Positions 16,807 to 27,174 of a DNA stretch of 64,000 nt are shown piece by piece (positions within the stretch are counted from its first letter, which is position 1; every line of letters starts with the position of its first letter). Below the pieces are notes generated by a model. The model ran no database searches and was not told the origin of the DNA. It saw only the letters and a program-made list of their open reading frames with translations. Position numbers and translations under genes: made by a program. The stretch comes from M3007 sp041392625 (GTDB taxonomy: Bacteria > Bacteroidota > Bacteroidia > Chitinophagales > Saprospiraceae), in NCBI GenBank assembly GCA_041392625.1, contig JAWKLR010000002.1:1-64000 (forward strand), given 5' to 3'.

Positions 16807-18999
16807 CTATTTTACCTGGATCATTTTCATGGTTGCCTCATCGGTGTCAGTCGTCACTTTGTAATACAACACGCCGCTTGCATCTACCAGGTTGCGGTTG
16901 ATGCTAAACGCATTGTAGCCTTTTGCAAAGTCGCCTTGCTGGCTGTAAATCATCCGACCGCTTTCATCAAAAATAGTCAGGCGTACTGAACCAGTTTCTG
17001 GCAGATAAAAACCAATTTGGGTTTTATCCATCCACGGATTTGGAGTGTTTTGATACAACTCAAAGTTCAATCCGGTTACAACCTCTCCATTGAATCGGAG
17101 TGTAACATCCAGTTTTTCTGCATCCAGGTTGTACGCTTCAGCCCGGGTGATTTTGCTGGAGACCGTCAACAGTTCACTGAGTCTTCCATCTTGTTTTGCA
17201 CGGAATCGGACTGTAAAGGACCCTACTTCATTTCCATCAAATGAAGTGGTAATCGCAGCGGTTCCTTCCTTACCATCCAGGTCGGTAAACACAGCAAAAT
17301 TATCGAGTGTCATTCCGGCTCCGGGCTTGATATCAAGTACCTCAAGACCGCGAAGGTTGAGGGTAAACTGGTATCCTAGAACCGCTTCAGCAGCGGAAAA
17401 TTCAACATCAACAAGTTCTCCAACCTTGACATCACTTCCTGCTACATCAATTAGCAAGGTTCCGTTTGAACGGTCATCGCTTTGCATCAGGTTGTTGGCA
17501 ATGGCTGAGCCATTTACGTCACCAATTTTCACCGATACAAAGTCATCATTCGCAAAAGTTGTCTGACCTGCTATGTAGGTACTTGTTTCAGGGAACTGAT
17601 CAATAAAGGGGTTAATTGGATCTGTAAAGTCGAACTCCTCATCAACAAAGCGCCAACTGGTGTTGTTTGGCAATTCACTGTAAATACCCAGGATCAACTT
17701 ACGCAATTCAACAATGTCAAATGTCGTGATCGAATTTGATTTGTTTGCATCCGCAGCGATCATCTTGTATGGACTGTTCAATGGTTCCAAACCAAGGATG
17801 TGCTTGCTGATCAACACCAAATCATACGTACTTACACCATTCAACGGATTATCGTCTTTCATTGGTATCACTTCGTAATTGGCAGACATTGGCAGGACAC
17901 TTGAGAATAGGTAGTCACCATTGTTATCAGTAAGCTTAAATAGACTGACAGCAGGCGTGCCATTGGCAGGTTGAATAATCAATTCTACACTTGCATCCTC
18001 TAACCCATCCTGGGCTTCGGTTACAAGTACACCGGCTACCGCTACACTGTTTGGATCACAGAAGCCTCCATTATCCTGTACAATTACATAGGTCTCACAG
18101 AAATCAGCATTGCCTGCTGCATCCATCGCCCAGAGTTGTACTGGCTGTGGTCCGAGTTCGCTACAGTCAAAGGTTACATTCGTCAATGGGTTGCCCAAGG
18201 CATCCACTGGGAACGAGCCGGTTGACTGGTCGCTCTCTACTACGCCATAGATCAACTGATCGGCTGGTGTGCAGTTATCCTCTCCGTACTGCAGGAAGTC
18301 ACTGCCCCACAAGGTGATCATACCTGTTGGCATGATGTTCACACTCAAACCGTTCAGACACACAACCGTTGGCTTCTTGCAATCCTTCACCTCGAAGGTG
18401 TATTCACAGATCGCTTCGTTGCCACAGCCATCCTCTGCAATCCACTTGATCTTGTGGATGCCGTATGGCAGTTGTGGTACCACACCTTGCAGCGTGTTGT
18501 CGTTCAGGTTCGCTGGTTGCTGCAACCAATCCCAACGTACACATGCTGTGCGGCTGTTGCCTGTAGTTGTCCAGTCGATCGCAAAGCGATACTTCTGGTT
18601 GAACACTACCGGACGGTGGTCAAACGCTGTGCCACCCAGGTATGGAATCTCGTTTGGTGCTGGCTGGTTTGTGCTGGAAATCTCGGTCTCCATCACACCA
18701 TCACCATCCATATCCAGGAACAACAGGTAGCGGATGTTCACCTCGGCGCCTCCACAGGAGTCGGTTACGGTTACACACAATTCACTTGGTGCTTCGCACA
18801 GGTCATGGCTCTCAATCGTAGCATCCCAGTAGGCTGCATCGTTGTAGAACAGACCGTCGTTGGCTGTCAGGTCACAAATCTCTACATCGCTTGGGCAGTT
18901 GTCAAACACAGGATCTTCGGTATCGATGATCTTGATGATCTGCTTGTAGCGGTAGCCATTGGCATCTGCCTGCCAGAACGTGCTGTAGTTGGTTGGCAA
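16807..18999 (-). CDS. C-terminal fragment of the giant HYR protein (HYR, dockerin-like, cohesin-like, T9SS)
   Basis: An open frame of 730 codons. It holds HYR-type repeats (about 20-320), then a CarboxypepD-like beta unit (VAGVLVTEAQDGLEDASVEL). A dockerin-like pair follows (NGVSTYDLVLISKHILGLEP and NSITTFDIVELRKLILGIY), each with calcium-loop-like residues before a helix. A cohesin-like beta domain occupies about 520-635 (GELVDVEFSAAEAVLGYQFT). The final 85 residues, from LYQNTPNPW to MKMIQVK, are a T9SS type A sorting domain recognised for outer-membrane export. Adding one base to the T-run at 19017-19020 extends it into the upstream HYR repeats. Confidence 0.85.
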   Translation of the reverse strand: MPTNYSTFWQADANGYRYKQIIKIIDTEDPVFDNCPSDVEICDLTANDGLFYNDAAYWDATIESHDLCEAPSELCVTVTDSCGGAEVNIRYLLFLDMDGDGVMETEISSTNQPAPNEIPYLGGTAFDHRPVVFNQKYRFAIDWTTTGNSRTACVRWDWLQQPANLNDNTLQGVVPQLPYGIHKIKWIAEDGCGNEAICEYTFEVKDCKKPTVVCLNGLSVNIMPTGMITLWGSDFLQYGEDNCTPADQLIYGVVESDQSTGSFPVDALGNPLTNVTFDCSELGPQPVQLWAMDAAGNADFCETYVIVQDNGGFCDPNSVAVAGVLVTEAQDGLEDASVELIIQPANGTPAVSLFKLTDNNGDYLFSSVLPMSANYEVIPMKDDNPLNGVSTYDLVLISKHILGLEPLNSPYKMIAADANKSNSITTFDIVELRKLILGIYSELPNNTSWRFVDEEFDFTDPINPFIDQFPETSTYIAGQTTFANDDFVSVKIGDVNGSAIANNLMQSDDRSNGTLLIDVAGSDVKVGELVDVEFSAAEAVLGYQFTLNLRGLEVLDIKPGAGMTLDNFAVFTDLDGKEGTAAITTSFDGNEVGSFTVRFRAKQDGRLSELLTVSSKITRAEAYNLDAEKLDVTLRFNGEVVTGLNFELYQNTPNPWMDKTQIGFYLPETGSVRLTIFDESGRMIYSQQGDFAKGYNAFSINRNLVDASGVLYYKVTTDTDEATMKMIQVK

Positions 19000-19319
19000 C
19001 AGGTCCGTCGGATTGATTTTCGCTTAACCGTCGGTGCCCATGGTGCCAGGGTGCCCGGTGCAGATACAATCGGTCCAGGTAGGTTGGACGGATGGTTTGT
19101 CGTGGCATTCGGGTTCGGATTTGGAACACTGATCAGCGGCAGGTTCGGATTGTAGGTACACCAGTTGATAACATCCCAGGTACGCTCAATCTTGTAACAC
19201 GCATCCGGTACTACGGTGAATACTTCGTCTTCATACGAAACGCCCATTTGCTCACAATCCTCTCCGAAGAAAATTGGCTCGCCGTAGCTGCCTGTTCCGT
19301 CACACTCGTTTACGATCAC
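18882..19319 (-). CDS. HYR protein fragment
   Basis: 145 codons in another frame. Its N-terminal part (CDGTGSYGEPIFFGEDCEQM, CYKIERTWDVINWC) is HYR-linker sequence that continues into the 730-codon fragment once the T-run at 19017-19020 is lengthened by one; the tail beyond that point is out of frame. Confidence 0.6.
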   Translation of the reverse strand: MIVNECDGTGSYGEPIFFGEDCEQMGVSYEDEVFTVVPDACYKIERTWDVINWCTYNPNLPLISVPNPNPNATTNHPSNLPGPIVSAPGTLAPWAPTVKRKSIRRTCCQPTTARSGRQMPMATATSRSSRSSIPKILCLTTAQAM

Positions 19320-20155
19320 ATCGTTCGGGAAGGAACGTAGTAATCCTGGATGTATTCAACCACTACTCGCTGGGTACACTGACTGGAGTTGCCTGCACAG
19401 TCAAATACCCGGAAGGTCCGTGTAATGGTACCTTTATTACACAAGGTATCAAACAAGGCGTAGTTAGTTGTTGTCGTAATGGTATCCAGGCAGCAGTTGT
19501 CAAGACCTTCTGCAAATCCATAGGCCCAGAGGCTTGGATCGAAGTTTTCACAAGCCACTGTAGTGTGGTCAGGTGCTGTACAAACTGGTTTGATTTTATC
19601 TTCCACAAATACCTCAACCATACAATCGTTGAAGTGTGGCTCGTAATCATCCAGTCCAACGGTTCCTGCTGGCACATCCACGTCGTACACGCGGAATACC
19701 ACCATAATTGTATCGTTGATGTCATCGCAGCAGAACTTAACCTGATCGTGGAACAGGGTGTCGGTCTGGCAATCGTTGCTCAACATACGACGTGCTTTGA
19801 AGTGCACATCCGCACAGTTGTCGTACGAGCCATCATCAAAGGTGGAAGCATCAACGAAAATCATTCCTGTTCCTCCCAGTGCTACTTGTGTATGTTCATC
19901 ACAGGCTGCCACTGGTGGAGCCAGGTCCGCCACATGCATTACAAACTCACAAGACGACGTGTTTCCACACCCATCTTCTGCGGTATACCGAACGGTATAA
20001 TCTCCCACAGGCAGACACTGCGTATATGGGAAAATCGCCAGGGTATCGGGGTTCCAGTAGTTGTTGCTCTCGGGAAATCGCCCAAATGGCCTGGTACTGT
20101 AAAGGTGATCAGGTTGCCCGAGAACGGATCGTATCCGGTAACTTTCGCTTCCCAA
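19316..20155 (-). CDS. HYR protein fragment
   Basis: 279 codons with clear HYR sequence: VGDYTVRYTAEDGCGNTSSC near 52-71, a second unit around FDDGSYDNCADVHFKARRML, and a third ending RTFRVFDCAGNSSQCTQRVV. Cys pairs and the Y-T-A-x-D-x-x-G-N signature fit the repeat. Both ends run out of frame relative to neighbouring fragments. Confidence 0.68.
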   Translation of the reverse strand: MGSESYRIRSVLGQPDHLYSTRPFGRFPESNNYWNPDTLAIFPYTQCLPVGDYTVRYTAEDGCGNTSSCEFVMHVADLAPPVAACDEHTQVALGGTGMIFVDASTFDDGSYDNCADVHFKARRMLSNDCQTDTLFHDQVKFCCDDINDTIMVVFRVYDVDVPAGTVGLDDYEPHFNDCMVEVFVEDKIKPVCTAPDHTTVACENFDPSLWAYGFAEGLDNCCLDTITTTTNYALFDTLCNKGTITRTFRVFDCAGNSSQCTQRVVVEYIQDYYVPSRTM

Positions 20156-20621
20156 ACGACGATGTCGGAACAGCCTTCAGAAATGATTACATCCGGCAAT
20201 GCAGCCGTTGCGCAACAATTTCCAACAGGATCTACGGACACTGTAACATCTGCCGGACAGGCAAATTGTGGTCCGCCAAAGTCTTTAACCCGAATCCGCT
20301 GGATGAGAAACTCGGGTTGCCTGGTCCTGGTGCTGCACAGGTGTTTGCAACCAACCAGGTTCGATAGATCTCATAACTACCGGCACAAATGTTGAGTAAT
20401 TGATCAGAATATCCAATAGAAGCAGAACACAAGCCGCCCTGTCCGATCGGATTCCATTAATACTTGGCGCACCGGTATTTCCGGGCTCAGTAGCACCAGT
20501 ATTCAAATATGCATCCTCACAATCAATTGTGATGTCTCTGTAGGCATTACCAGGTCTGCCAGATCAAATGGCGTCACAGTAATTTTTTGAGAACAAGAAG
20601 ATTGATTGCCCCATTGATCGG

Positions 20622-21026
20622 CTACCACAAAAGTGCGGGTAATGATTTGGCGCGGATCACCGCATTCCCAAAGTCCTCAATTTCTTCATCAATTTGTGTG
20701 CTCGTAGGTGAGCAGTCAACAATAGATACATCTCCTGTATATCCGATATCGGTAGGTTCACTGCACGCAACAACTACATCAGCCGGACGCTCGAGTGTTG
20801 GCGGCAATTTATCTTCAATGTTCATAGTCGTCCAACAGGTATTTCCTGTTTCCGGGTCTAGTACCGTTACGGTATAAACAATTCTCATATCTGATGCGTC
20901 AAAGGTGTTGCCCATGTTTTGGCCAACATTGTTTGTAATCGTAATGATGTAATCATCGTAACAATGGTAATCATCTCCTTCGAGCGCATTATCGGCACCT
21001 ACAAAATAGGTACAGGTTGAATCCAA
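20622..21026 (-). CDS. HYR protein fragment
   Basis: 134 codons. Contains LEGDDYHCYDDYIITITNNV and PETGNTCWTTMNIEDKLPPT, the linker before an HYR unit. At 21053 one missing base (a GG run read as G on the coding strand) separates it from the 1264-codon fragment; restoring it gives TGTLDCNDLTNVSLDSTCTY. Between 20156 and 20621 coding continues in short pieces only. Confidence 0.65.
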   Translation of the reverse strand: MDSTCTYFVGADNALEGDDYHCYDDYIITITNNVGQNMGNTFDASDMRIVYTVTVLDPETGNTCWTTMNIEDKLPPTLERPADVVVACSEPTDIGYTGDVSIVDCSPTSTQIDEEIEDFGNAVIRAKSLPALLW

Positions 21027-24000
21027 TGATACATTCGTAAGGTCGTTACAATCAAGGTACCTGTTGAAGGAATGTGTTCGATTACATGAACAAAGAATGT
21101 ACAGGTATCGGAGTTTCCTGCTTCATCAAAAATAATGATGGTAACCTCGGTATCCCCAATATCAAACCAGGAACCGGAAGGAGGTGTAATTACGGTGTCT
21201 ACAACACCACAGTTATCGGTTGCACTCAATGGGCCGTAGCTCACGTAGGCACCACATTCACCGCCACCCAGATTGATGAATATATCTGCGGGACAAACAA
21301 CAACCGGATCTTCAACATCCAGGACGGTCACATCAAAGCTGCACATGTGAATGTTCCCGGCGGCATCCTGTAAGGTGTAGGTCACCGTTGTAGTACCAAC
21401 ACAGAAGAACTGCGTTTCTTCATAACCACCTTTTCCAATTAGCAGGCCACTTTCCGGCACACAATCGGCATCTGCTGTAGTGTATTCAACGGAAATTGTC
21501 CCGTCAAAACAGTTGTCGACAAACCATGGGTGGATCCAGGTAAATTCTGCTCCACAGAGTCCCGGATCGTTGTCCAGCACCTGGTCGGCCAAATCGAAGG
21601 TGTCCATACAGGTAATGTTGAGCGACCAGCTGTCAACCGTTGGTGCCTGACCTGCATTTGGAACGATATCTAAAATCCACTCACCAGCAGATTTTTGTGT
21701 AAACAAAGCATCGATGCTATCCTGTGGAATTTCGGTGATATCAACCGCAATTCCTTCCGGAGAAATCAAGGTAATGGTGGAGTTGGCCGGGCTGGCAGTA
21801 CCTACCAAATCAAACTCCAGTTGACCGATGATGCAGTTGTCCGGAATCACAATACTTGAGCGATTGCAGGCATCCGGATCAATCGGATTGATTGGACCAC
21901 CTGTATACAGGTTCATTTCATCCAGCTTACCGCAGAACGGATCTTCAGCATCAACAATGGTTACCTTGAACACACAGGAAACTGTATTCGGTGGGATGGA
22001 TTGAAGTGAAGCTTTTTCTCCATTATCGGGCATGGCCTCTAAATCCGGGTTCAATGCACCGATGGTCAACGGGAAGCAGTTTTCAGCCTCCTTCCAATCC
22101 ATTGCATCGTTGGAATCGTCTTCACAAATCCGGAACACATCACCACTTCCCAATGTACCCGTAAAGTTGGCACAAGGTGTAAATCCATTTACAGAAACTT
22201 CATCAATCACCGAACCGGCATAGGAAATGGTATAACATGCTCCCATATCTGCTGCTCCGTCAAAATCAAAATCAAACACCATCACTTCTCCAACTCCAAG
22301 CGGAATCTCCGCCAAGGCAGGCAACAGCGTGATGGGCCCAATAACCTGATCAGCCAATGGGTTTGAGGCTGTACGAATAATTTCCAGACAGGTCAGGTCG
22401 ATCTCCGCAGGTCCCAGGTTGGTAATCTCCAATTGGTCCACTGCACCAGACTGACTGATTTCAGAAATCAACAACAAAGGCTGATTCCGAACGGTATATT
22501 TCACATAACTATCTCCTACATCAAAGAATTCTCCGCTTGCATCCCAAACACCACATTCCAGGCGTTCGGTCAGATTTTCATCAGCATAAATGGAGTAGGT
22601 AATAGAAAGGTTATCCTGACACGGGCTTTCTACGGTTGGCGCAATATCAAATACTTCAGCGCCGCAGAGCCACAGGTCGTTGTCCTGAACCACATCGTCC
22701 GGACAGGCAATTTCCGGTGTCTGCCAATAGTCGTTTACAACCACTTTTATCTGACAAGTATCTTTATTTCCGGAAAGGTCAACGGCCTCCCAGTACATAA
22801 CGGTGGTACCCACAGGGAAACGATCACCGGTAGTCAGGCCGGTAGAGTCAATTTGCGTTACGATCGGCACATCGCAATTGTCTTCAGCCAGTGGCAATGC
22901 AAAGTTTACATAGGCATCGCAGTGTCCAGTCTCCGCATTTTCAATAACCGGAGGATATGGGCAATTGATAAAATATGGCGGATCATCATCTTCTACGGTT
23001 ACCGTAAAGGTACAGGTCACGGTATTCCCTACTGCATCTTCTGCATAGTAGAAAACGGTGCTGAGGCCTTTTTGGAATTCATATTCTGCCACAAACAGTG
23101 GAGACAATGGGTTGCCGGGAGCGATGTTCAACAAATCATCCAGTGTAAATGGCCCCTCAATGGTTCCATCCGGGTTGGTGATCTGGTAATTATACAGAAC
23201 CACAGCACAGTTGTCGTGCGGCAGGTTGTGTTCCCACTGATACTGGCTTTCACAAAGCAATGGCTCTGTGTACAAGGTTGGTGGTGCAGGAGGACAGGTA
23301 AGTGTTGGACTTTCTGTCAGGTCGGAGTTATCGCAGGAACCGGAGCGGAAAATTTCACAACCGCGGGCATCTACAATGGTAAATGACCAGTTGGAGAATG
23401 GATTGTAAACCACGCGCAATTCACCCAAATCCTGCATGAAATCGTTGATGTCGTGTCCGAAGGCTTCGGAATAGGTGTATTCACCATCCTGATCATCCAC
23501 AACGCCATCGCCATCAAAATCCAAAACGGCATCGGTGTACTGGATAGTATAGGGCTCCAAACCGCCAGTTACAACTCCCAGATCTACGATCCGCTCATTT
23601 TCCATTACACAGGCACACTCAGGTGTATCCATAAACAATGGCTGTCGAAGTTCAAAGGTGGTATGACCAATTGTGTAACAATGTCCTAAGACCTGATTGC
23701 CATTTGGCGGAGCCACAAAATTGGGAAGTACCAATACGTACGAAATGGTTACATAACCCGTTCCCGTTCCCGGAGTGTAAATACCATCTGCAGAAATTGT
23801 TCCCGGATCATTTGAAGCGGAACCTGGATGCGGCACAAATGTGGAAATACCAAAAAAGCCCTGAGCGTCTCCCAGGAAGGCGTTGTTCAATACCTGATTG
23901 TGGTTGATTGACTGTCCGTTGGGAAGCGTAATGTTCAGGTAATTGGTAAAATCAAACTGCACCGGATTATTCGCTTCCAAACATATCTCGGGCAAGTCCA

Positions 24001-24793
24001 TTTCTATATGAATATCTTCAAAAAAGTCGTTCACCGTTACATTCGCAATACAGATGCTCGAGTTCCCGGCATCATCGGTAATCCGGAGGTTGATGAGGTT
24101 TGGACCCACATGGGTACAATCGAATGCAAGCGCGTCAGCATATCCGGCTCCGGGGCGTTCTATCTGTATGGTCGGTGTATTGTCGCAGTTATCGTAGCTG
24201 CCACCATTAATAAACACTGAGCCATTCCCCTGATCCACGGCATACACTGTAGCGCCGCCGGTATTGTCCAACTGAATTTCAACATCCTGACAAACGGCTA
24301 CAGGCTTTTGGCCATCCACTACCGTAATGGTGAAGTTACAGGTTTGAGTCTCATTCGGGTCAGACACATCGCCATCGCCGTTGATGTCAACCAACATGGT
24401 ATAGGTAACGGTTGTTGTTCCCAGTGGGAAGGTCAGGCCGCTGGCATCGTTGTGTGTACCCAGATTGGCCGCGGAAAAGGAAGTGCTGGTTGTTATGTCT
24501 GCAAATCCGGATCCGGCGGGGTAGTCCACATGGTAATTGATGATGGTTGCACAGCCCAGTCCCTGAAGCGGGGTTAAACCGGTAACTACGGCTGTACACA
24601 CATCAACATCTGTTTTTACCGTCATGTTGTTAGGGCATTCCAAAATAGGATCGCCCACATTCACCCGAACAGGGAATGAGCAAGTGGTTGGCACACCGCC
24701 ACAAGAGTATGCTGTATAAGTTACGGTGTACATTCCGGCAGGCAAATCCGATCCGGGCAATGGACCTTCCGTGAGGTACACGCCGGATTCCAT
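20999..24793 (-). CDS. Central fragment of the giant HYR protein
   Basis: The longest intact stretch, 1264 codons. It contains serial HYR/Ig-like units of about 80-90 residues, each with a V-x-Y-T/W-x-A-x-D-x-x-G-N core, for example VMYWEAVDLSGNKDTCQIKV and VTYTLQDAAGNIHMCSFDVT. A lamin-tail-like segment (ISQSGAVDQLEITNLGP, about 765) and a proprotein-convertase P-domain-like segment (LEFDLVGTASPANSTITLIS, about 1030) interrupt the series. Both are common in Bacteroidota secreted giants. No enzyme active site was seen, supporting an adhesive or structural role outside the cell. Both ends are frameshifts, not natural termini. Confidence 0.82.
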   Translation of the reverse strand: MESGVYLTEGPLPGSDLPAGMYTVTYTAYSCGGVPTTCSFPVRVNVGDPILECPNNMTVKTDVDVCTAVVTGLTPLQGLGCATIINYHVDYPAGSGFADITTSTSFSAANLGTHNDASGLTFPLGTTTVTYTMLVDINGDGDVSDPNETQTCNFTITVVDGQKPVAVCQDVEIQLDNTGGATVYAVDQGNGSVFINGGSYDNCDNTPTIQIERPGAGYADALAFDCTHVGPNLINLRITDDAGNSSICIANVTVNDFFEDIHIEMDLPEICLEANNPVQFDFTNYLNITLPNGQSINHNQVLNNAFLGDAQGFFGISTFVPHPGSASNDPGTISADGIYTPGTGTGYVTISYVLVLPNFVAPPNGNQVLGHCYTIGHTTFELRQPLFMDTPECACVMENERIVDLGVVTGGLEPYTIQYTDAVLDFDGDGVVDDQDGEYTYSEAFGHDINDFMQDLGELRVVYNPFSNWSFTIVDARGCEIFRSGSCDNSDLTESPTLTCPPAPPTLYTEPLLCESQYQWEHNLPHDNCAVVLYNYQITNPDGTIEGPFTLDDLLNIAPGNPLSPLFVAEYEFQKGLSTVFYYAEDAVGNTVTCTFTVTVEDDDPPYFINCPYPPVIENAETGHCDAYVNFALPLAEDNCDVPIVTQIDSTGLTTGDRFPVGTTVMYWEAVDLSGNKDTCQIKVVVNDYWQTPEIACPDDVVQDNDLWLCGAEVFDIAPTVESPCQDNLSITYSIYADENLTERLECGVWDASGEFFDVGDSYVKYTVRNQPLLLISEISQSGAVDQLEITNLGPAEIDLTCLEIIRTASNPLADQVIGPITLLPALAEIPLGVGEVMVFDFDFDGAADMGACYTISYAGSVIDEVSVNGFTPCANFTGTLGSGDVFRICEDDSNDAMDWKEAENCFPLTIGALNPDLEAMPDNGEKASLQSIPPNTVSCVFKVTIVDAEDPFCGKLDEMNLYTGGPINPIDPDACNRSSIVIPDNCIIGQLEFDLVGTASPANSTITLISPEGIAVDITEIPQDSIDALFTQKSAGEWILDIVPNAGQAPTVDSWSLNITCMDTFDLADQVLDNDPGLCGAEFTWIHPWFVDNCFDGTISVEYTTADADCVPESGLLIGKGGYEETQFFCVGTTTVTYTLQDAAGNIHMCSFDVTVLDVEDPVVVCPADIFINLGGGECGAYVSYGPLSATDNCGVVDTVITPPSGSWFDIGDTEVTIIIFDEAGNSDTCTFFVHVIEHIPSTGTLIVTTLRMYHWIQPVPIL

Positions 24794-24991
24794 GGTATCA
24801 ACTGCTGCCGGAGGGTTGCTGTGAAACGTAGTAAGTGCATCCGCTGTACGGCCAACGTAGTTGAGCAGCTCACCGCTACATCCATCGTATGCAACGGGTA
24901 CAGACCAGTTTATTTCGGTGCCGCAGCTTCGAGGTCTTCAGCAAATACATATCCGGCAGGGTTGCAGTTTGCAAATGTTGGAGAGTGGTAT

Positions 24992-25414
24992 TCAAACCGG
25001 AATCTCAACGGTTTCTTCATCCGAGAATTCATGTTCACACCACAAGAAGAGGCAGCCAGAACATCCCTCAACAATTGCTCCAATAACCGGGATAGAACCA
25101 ATAGGAAGCAGGTCCAGCAGGTTGATTCCATCGTGGGTCACAACACCACAAGTACTTTCCGGCTTAATCGGCCATCCAGTTACGTTTCGAACCAGAATCA
25201 CACCTCTGGATGTTTTAATGTTGTTGGGCACTTCCACAGTTCCGCTTCCAGGAAAGAAGTACTCGGCAAGCACCTGGTCAAATGCGCCATCGCCATCGGT
25301 ATCCGCAACGACATAACCACCGCCTCCGTTTCCTCCAATCAGGTCGCCAAGGGCTGCAAAAAGAAACTGGCCGATGGTCTGATCACAGGCGTTTTCCAAT
25401 GGCCCCAGAGGCAA
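24992..25414 (-). CDS. HYR giant fragment (N-terminal half)
   Basis: 140 codons of beta-rich secreted sequence (DTDGDGAFDQVLAEYFFPGS, then CGVVTHDGINLLDLLPIGS). It stops at 24992 because of a TTT run on the coding strand (AAA at 24994-24996); with two Ts the frame continues EIPVEYHSPTFANCNPAGYV, and a second repair at 24913-24915 joins the 1264-codon fragment. Confidence 0.62.
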   Translation of the reverse strand: MPLGPLENACDQTIGQFLFAALGDLIGGNGGGGYVVADTDGDGAFDQVLAEYFFPGSGTVEVPNNIKTSRGVILVRNVTGWPIKPESTCGVVTHDGINLLDLLPIGSIPVIGAIVEGCSGCLFLWCEHEFSDEETVEIPV

Positions 25415-25517
25415 AGGATCAATTTCACCAAATGGACCAAGATCTATTGTAAAGGTGATAATATCACAGGCAACAGTGGTAAAGCCGGCGGCGCCAAATC
25501 TCTGATTTTTTGTCCAC

Positions 25518-25817
25518 CTACAACCAAATCGCCAAGCACACCCGGCAAAGAGCCCCGATAATCCACCAGCACACTTTCATCATCACAAAATCAAACCTTC
25601 CTGGATTCCAAAACAGCCTGAAGGATATTGAACCCCGGAACGGTAAGAGAAGCACACGACACCCAAAATTGGGTGTAACGGTAATCGGACAAGCATCGGT
25701 CAGGTCAAAATCAGGAAAACACTCCGGATCAAATGGGGTATCTGCACCACAGCCCAGACCGTCGTTGTAAATCACAACCCGCTGGCATTTTGTAGCCGAA
25801 CACTCAACACCCAACAA
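25518..25817 (-). CDS. HYR giant fragment (N-terminal half)
   Basis: 99 codons. The first half (ECSATKCQRVVIYNDGLGCG, then CPITVTPNFGCRV) looks like Cys-containing secreted sequence; the second half appears out of frame. Frames change on both sides. Confidence 0.45.
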   Translation of the reverse strand: MLGVECSATKCQRVVIYNDGLGCGADTPFDPECFPDFDLTDACPITVTPNFGCRVLLLPFRGSISFRLFWNPGRFDFVMMKVCWWIIGALCRVCLAIWL

Positions 25818-25887
25818 GGGAGGTAAGGCATTTTCACAAGACGTGGAGGAAATGCATTGGTCTCAGTCAAACAAAATTATAGGTATT

Positions 25888-26286
25888 TCAGCCTCTGCTG
25901 CTTGGAGCCTCCAGGTCAAAAACACCAAAGGAAGCCGCATTCCCATCCAGCTTCAATACCGGATTTGCGCCGTTGCTGGATCGGGTAATTGTGACCGGGA
26001 CCGTGCCTCCTTCCTGACAGATAAACGCAGTAGAGCCATTCAAATTGATCTCGGGTGTAGGCTTGGTCGTTAACAGCAAGGCTTTAGTCTCCACCTGATC
26101 CCCTGAGGGACAACCATTTGGATTGGGCGCTGTATAGGTGACGTTATAACACCCTCCACCAGGAGGAATAACCATCGTATTGTTGGTAATCGTTTGCCCT
26201 GGCACTGTAAACACGCCATCCGGCGTATTGTACCCATCAAACATGGTCTGCAAACCAGGATTGCCCTTTCGAGCCATGCAGTTCAA
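25888..26286 (-). CDS. HYR giant fragment (N-terminal half)
   Basis: 132 codons. Contains VFTVPGQTITNNTMVIPPGG and CYNVTYTAPNPNGCPSGDQV, an Ig-like beta unit of Bacteroidota secreted giants. The last residues are likely out of frame. Confidence 0.55.
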   Translation of the reverse strand: MNCMARKGNPGLQTMFDGYNTPDGVFTVPGQTITNNTMVIPPGGGCYNVTYTAPNPNGCPSGDQVETKALLLTTKPTPEINLNGSTAFICQEGGTVPVTITRSSNGANPVLKLDGNAASFGVFDLEAPSSRG

Positions 26287-26649
26287 AAAGGTTTCTTTTA
26301 AGGGTTATGGGTGTCTCAAATATATTGATTGTATCGTATGCAGAATAGGAACAACCCCAGCAGTTGTGTAGGTATATTTAATCACATTTTCACCTGGTGT
26401 GACCAGCCATGTTGAAAGTTGCACTACCACCCTCCCAGGTTAATCAGTGCATTGGACGGCGAACCTGAAACATACTGAAGTCAGATGTACCCAGAAAAAA
26501 ATTGGGAATCAAAGAGCCCGTCCAGACTGGAGCGGAAGCCAGTTTGCACCGGTCAGAAGGGCGTGATTCCAATAGGAGCAATAGGGCCATTATTGCGTAC
26601 CAAACTGATGTTATCCACAATCGCAGGAGGCCGTTCTGTAACCGACAAA

Positions 26650-27174
26650 TCATTTACCCAGGTAAACACCAGTTTTTTTCTTAATGTCTTGTGTACAGTT
26701 TCCAATCAGCCATTGAGGAATTTCAATTACGGTATTGCTGCTGTACGCCGCCCGTTTGAGCCCATAGCGGCCTGGCGGGATATTTGGCGGCTTCAGCCTG
26801 TCATTATCCGTACCTGTATCATTGATATTGTCGTAATTGGTTTCAACAGGATCCAAACCAGTGAGCCCTTCTGGTGCCAAACTGACCAGCAGGTAGTCAA
26901 AACTTGTTTCTCCGTCCACTTCAAAATCAAACTCAAGCGTAAAACCATTTACCCCAGCCGGGAAGGTCACAAGCCGATACAAGTGGGATACATTTTTAAA
27001 TGCAGGAGTTCCATTATACTCCCAATCAATTCCACCATTTCTTGAAATGAATGCAGACCGATTGCCAAAACTGGCCGGCTGACCATCTCCTCCACAGGAC
27101 CATTCACGCCTCATGGTATGTATGTTGACACCAACGTTGGATGCACGTAACACTATTAAAACCATCGCTTCCAC
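26650..27174 (-). CDS. HYR giant fragment near the N-terminus (anchor/lectin-like)
   Basis: 174 codons. FGNRSAFISRNGGIDWEYNG, TLEFDFEVDGETSFDYLLVS and LKRAAYSSNTVIEIPQWLIG resemble N-terminal lectin- or anchor-type beta domains of large T9SS substrates. The following frame (about 26540-26650) reads LVFTWVNDLSVTERPPAIVD and DNISLV, a typical continuation, so the stop at 26650 is a frameshift. Confidence 0.6.
   Translation of the reverse strand: MEAMVLIVLRASNVGVNIHTMRREWSCGGDGQPASFGNRSAFISRNGGIDWEYNGTPAFKNVSHLYRLVTFPAGVNGFTLEFDFEVDGETSFDYLLVSLAPEGLTGLDPVETNYDNINDTGTDNDRLKPPNIPPGRYGLKRAAYSSNTVIEIPQWLIGNCTQDIKKKTGVYLGK

Noticed and set aside
19274..20395. Long plus-strand frame opposite the giant HYR gene
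   Set aside because: The reverse strand carries clear HYR repeats through this stretch; the plus frame is Cys/His/Val-rich noise from their codons.
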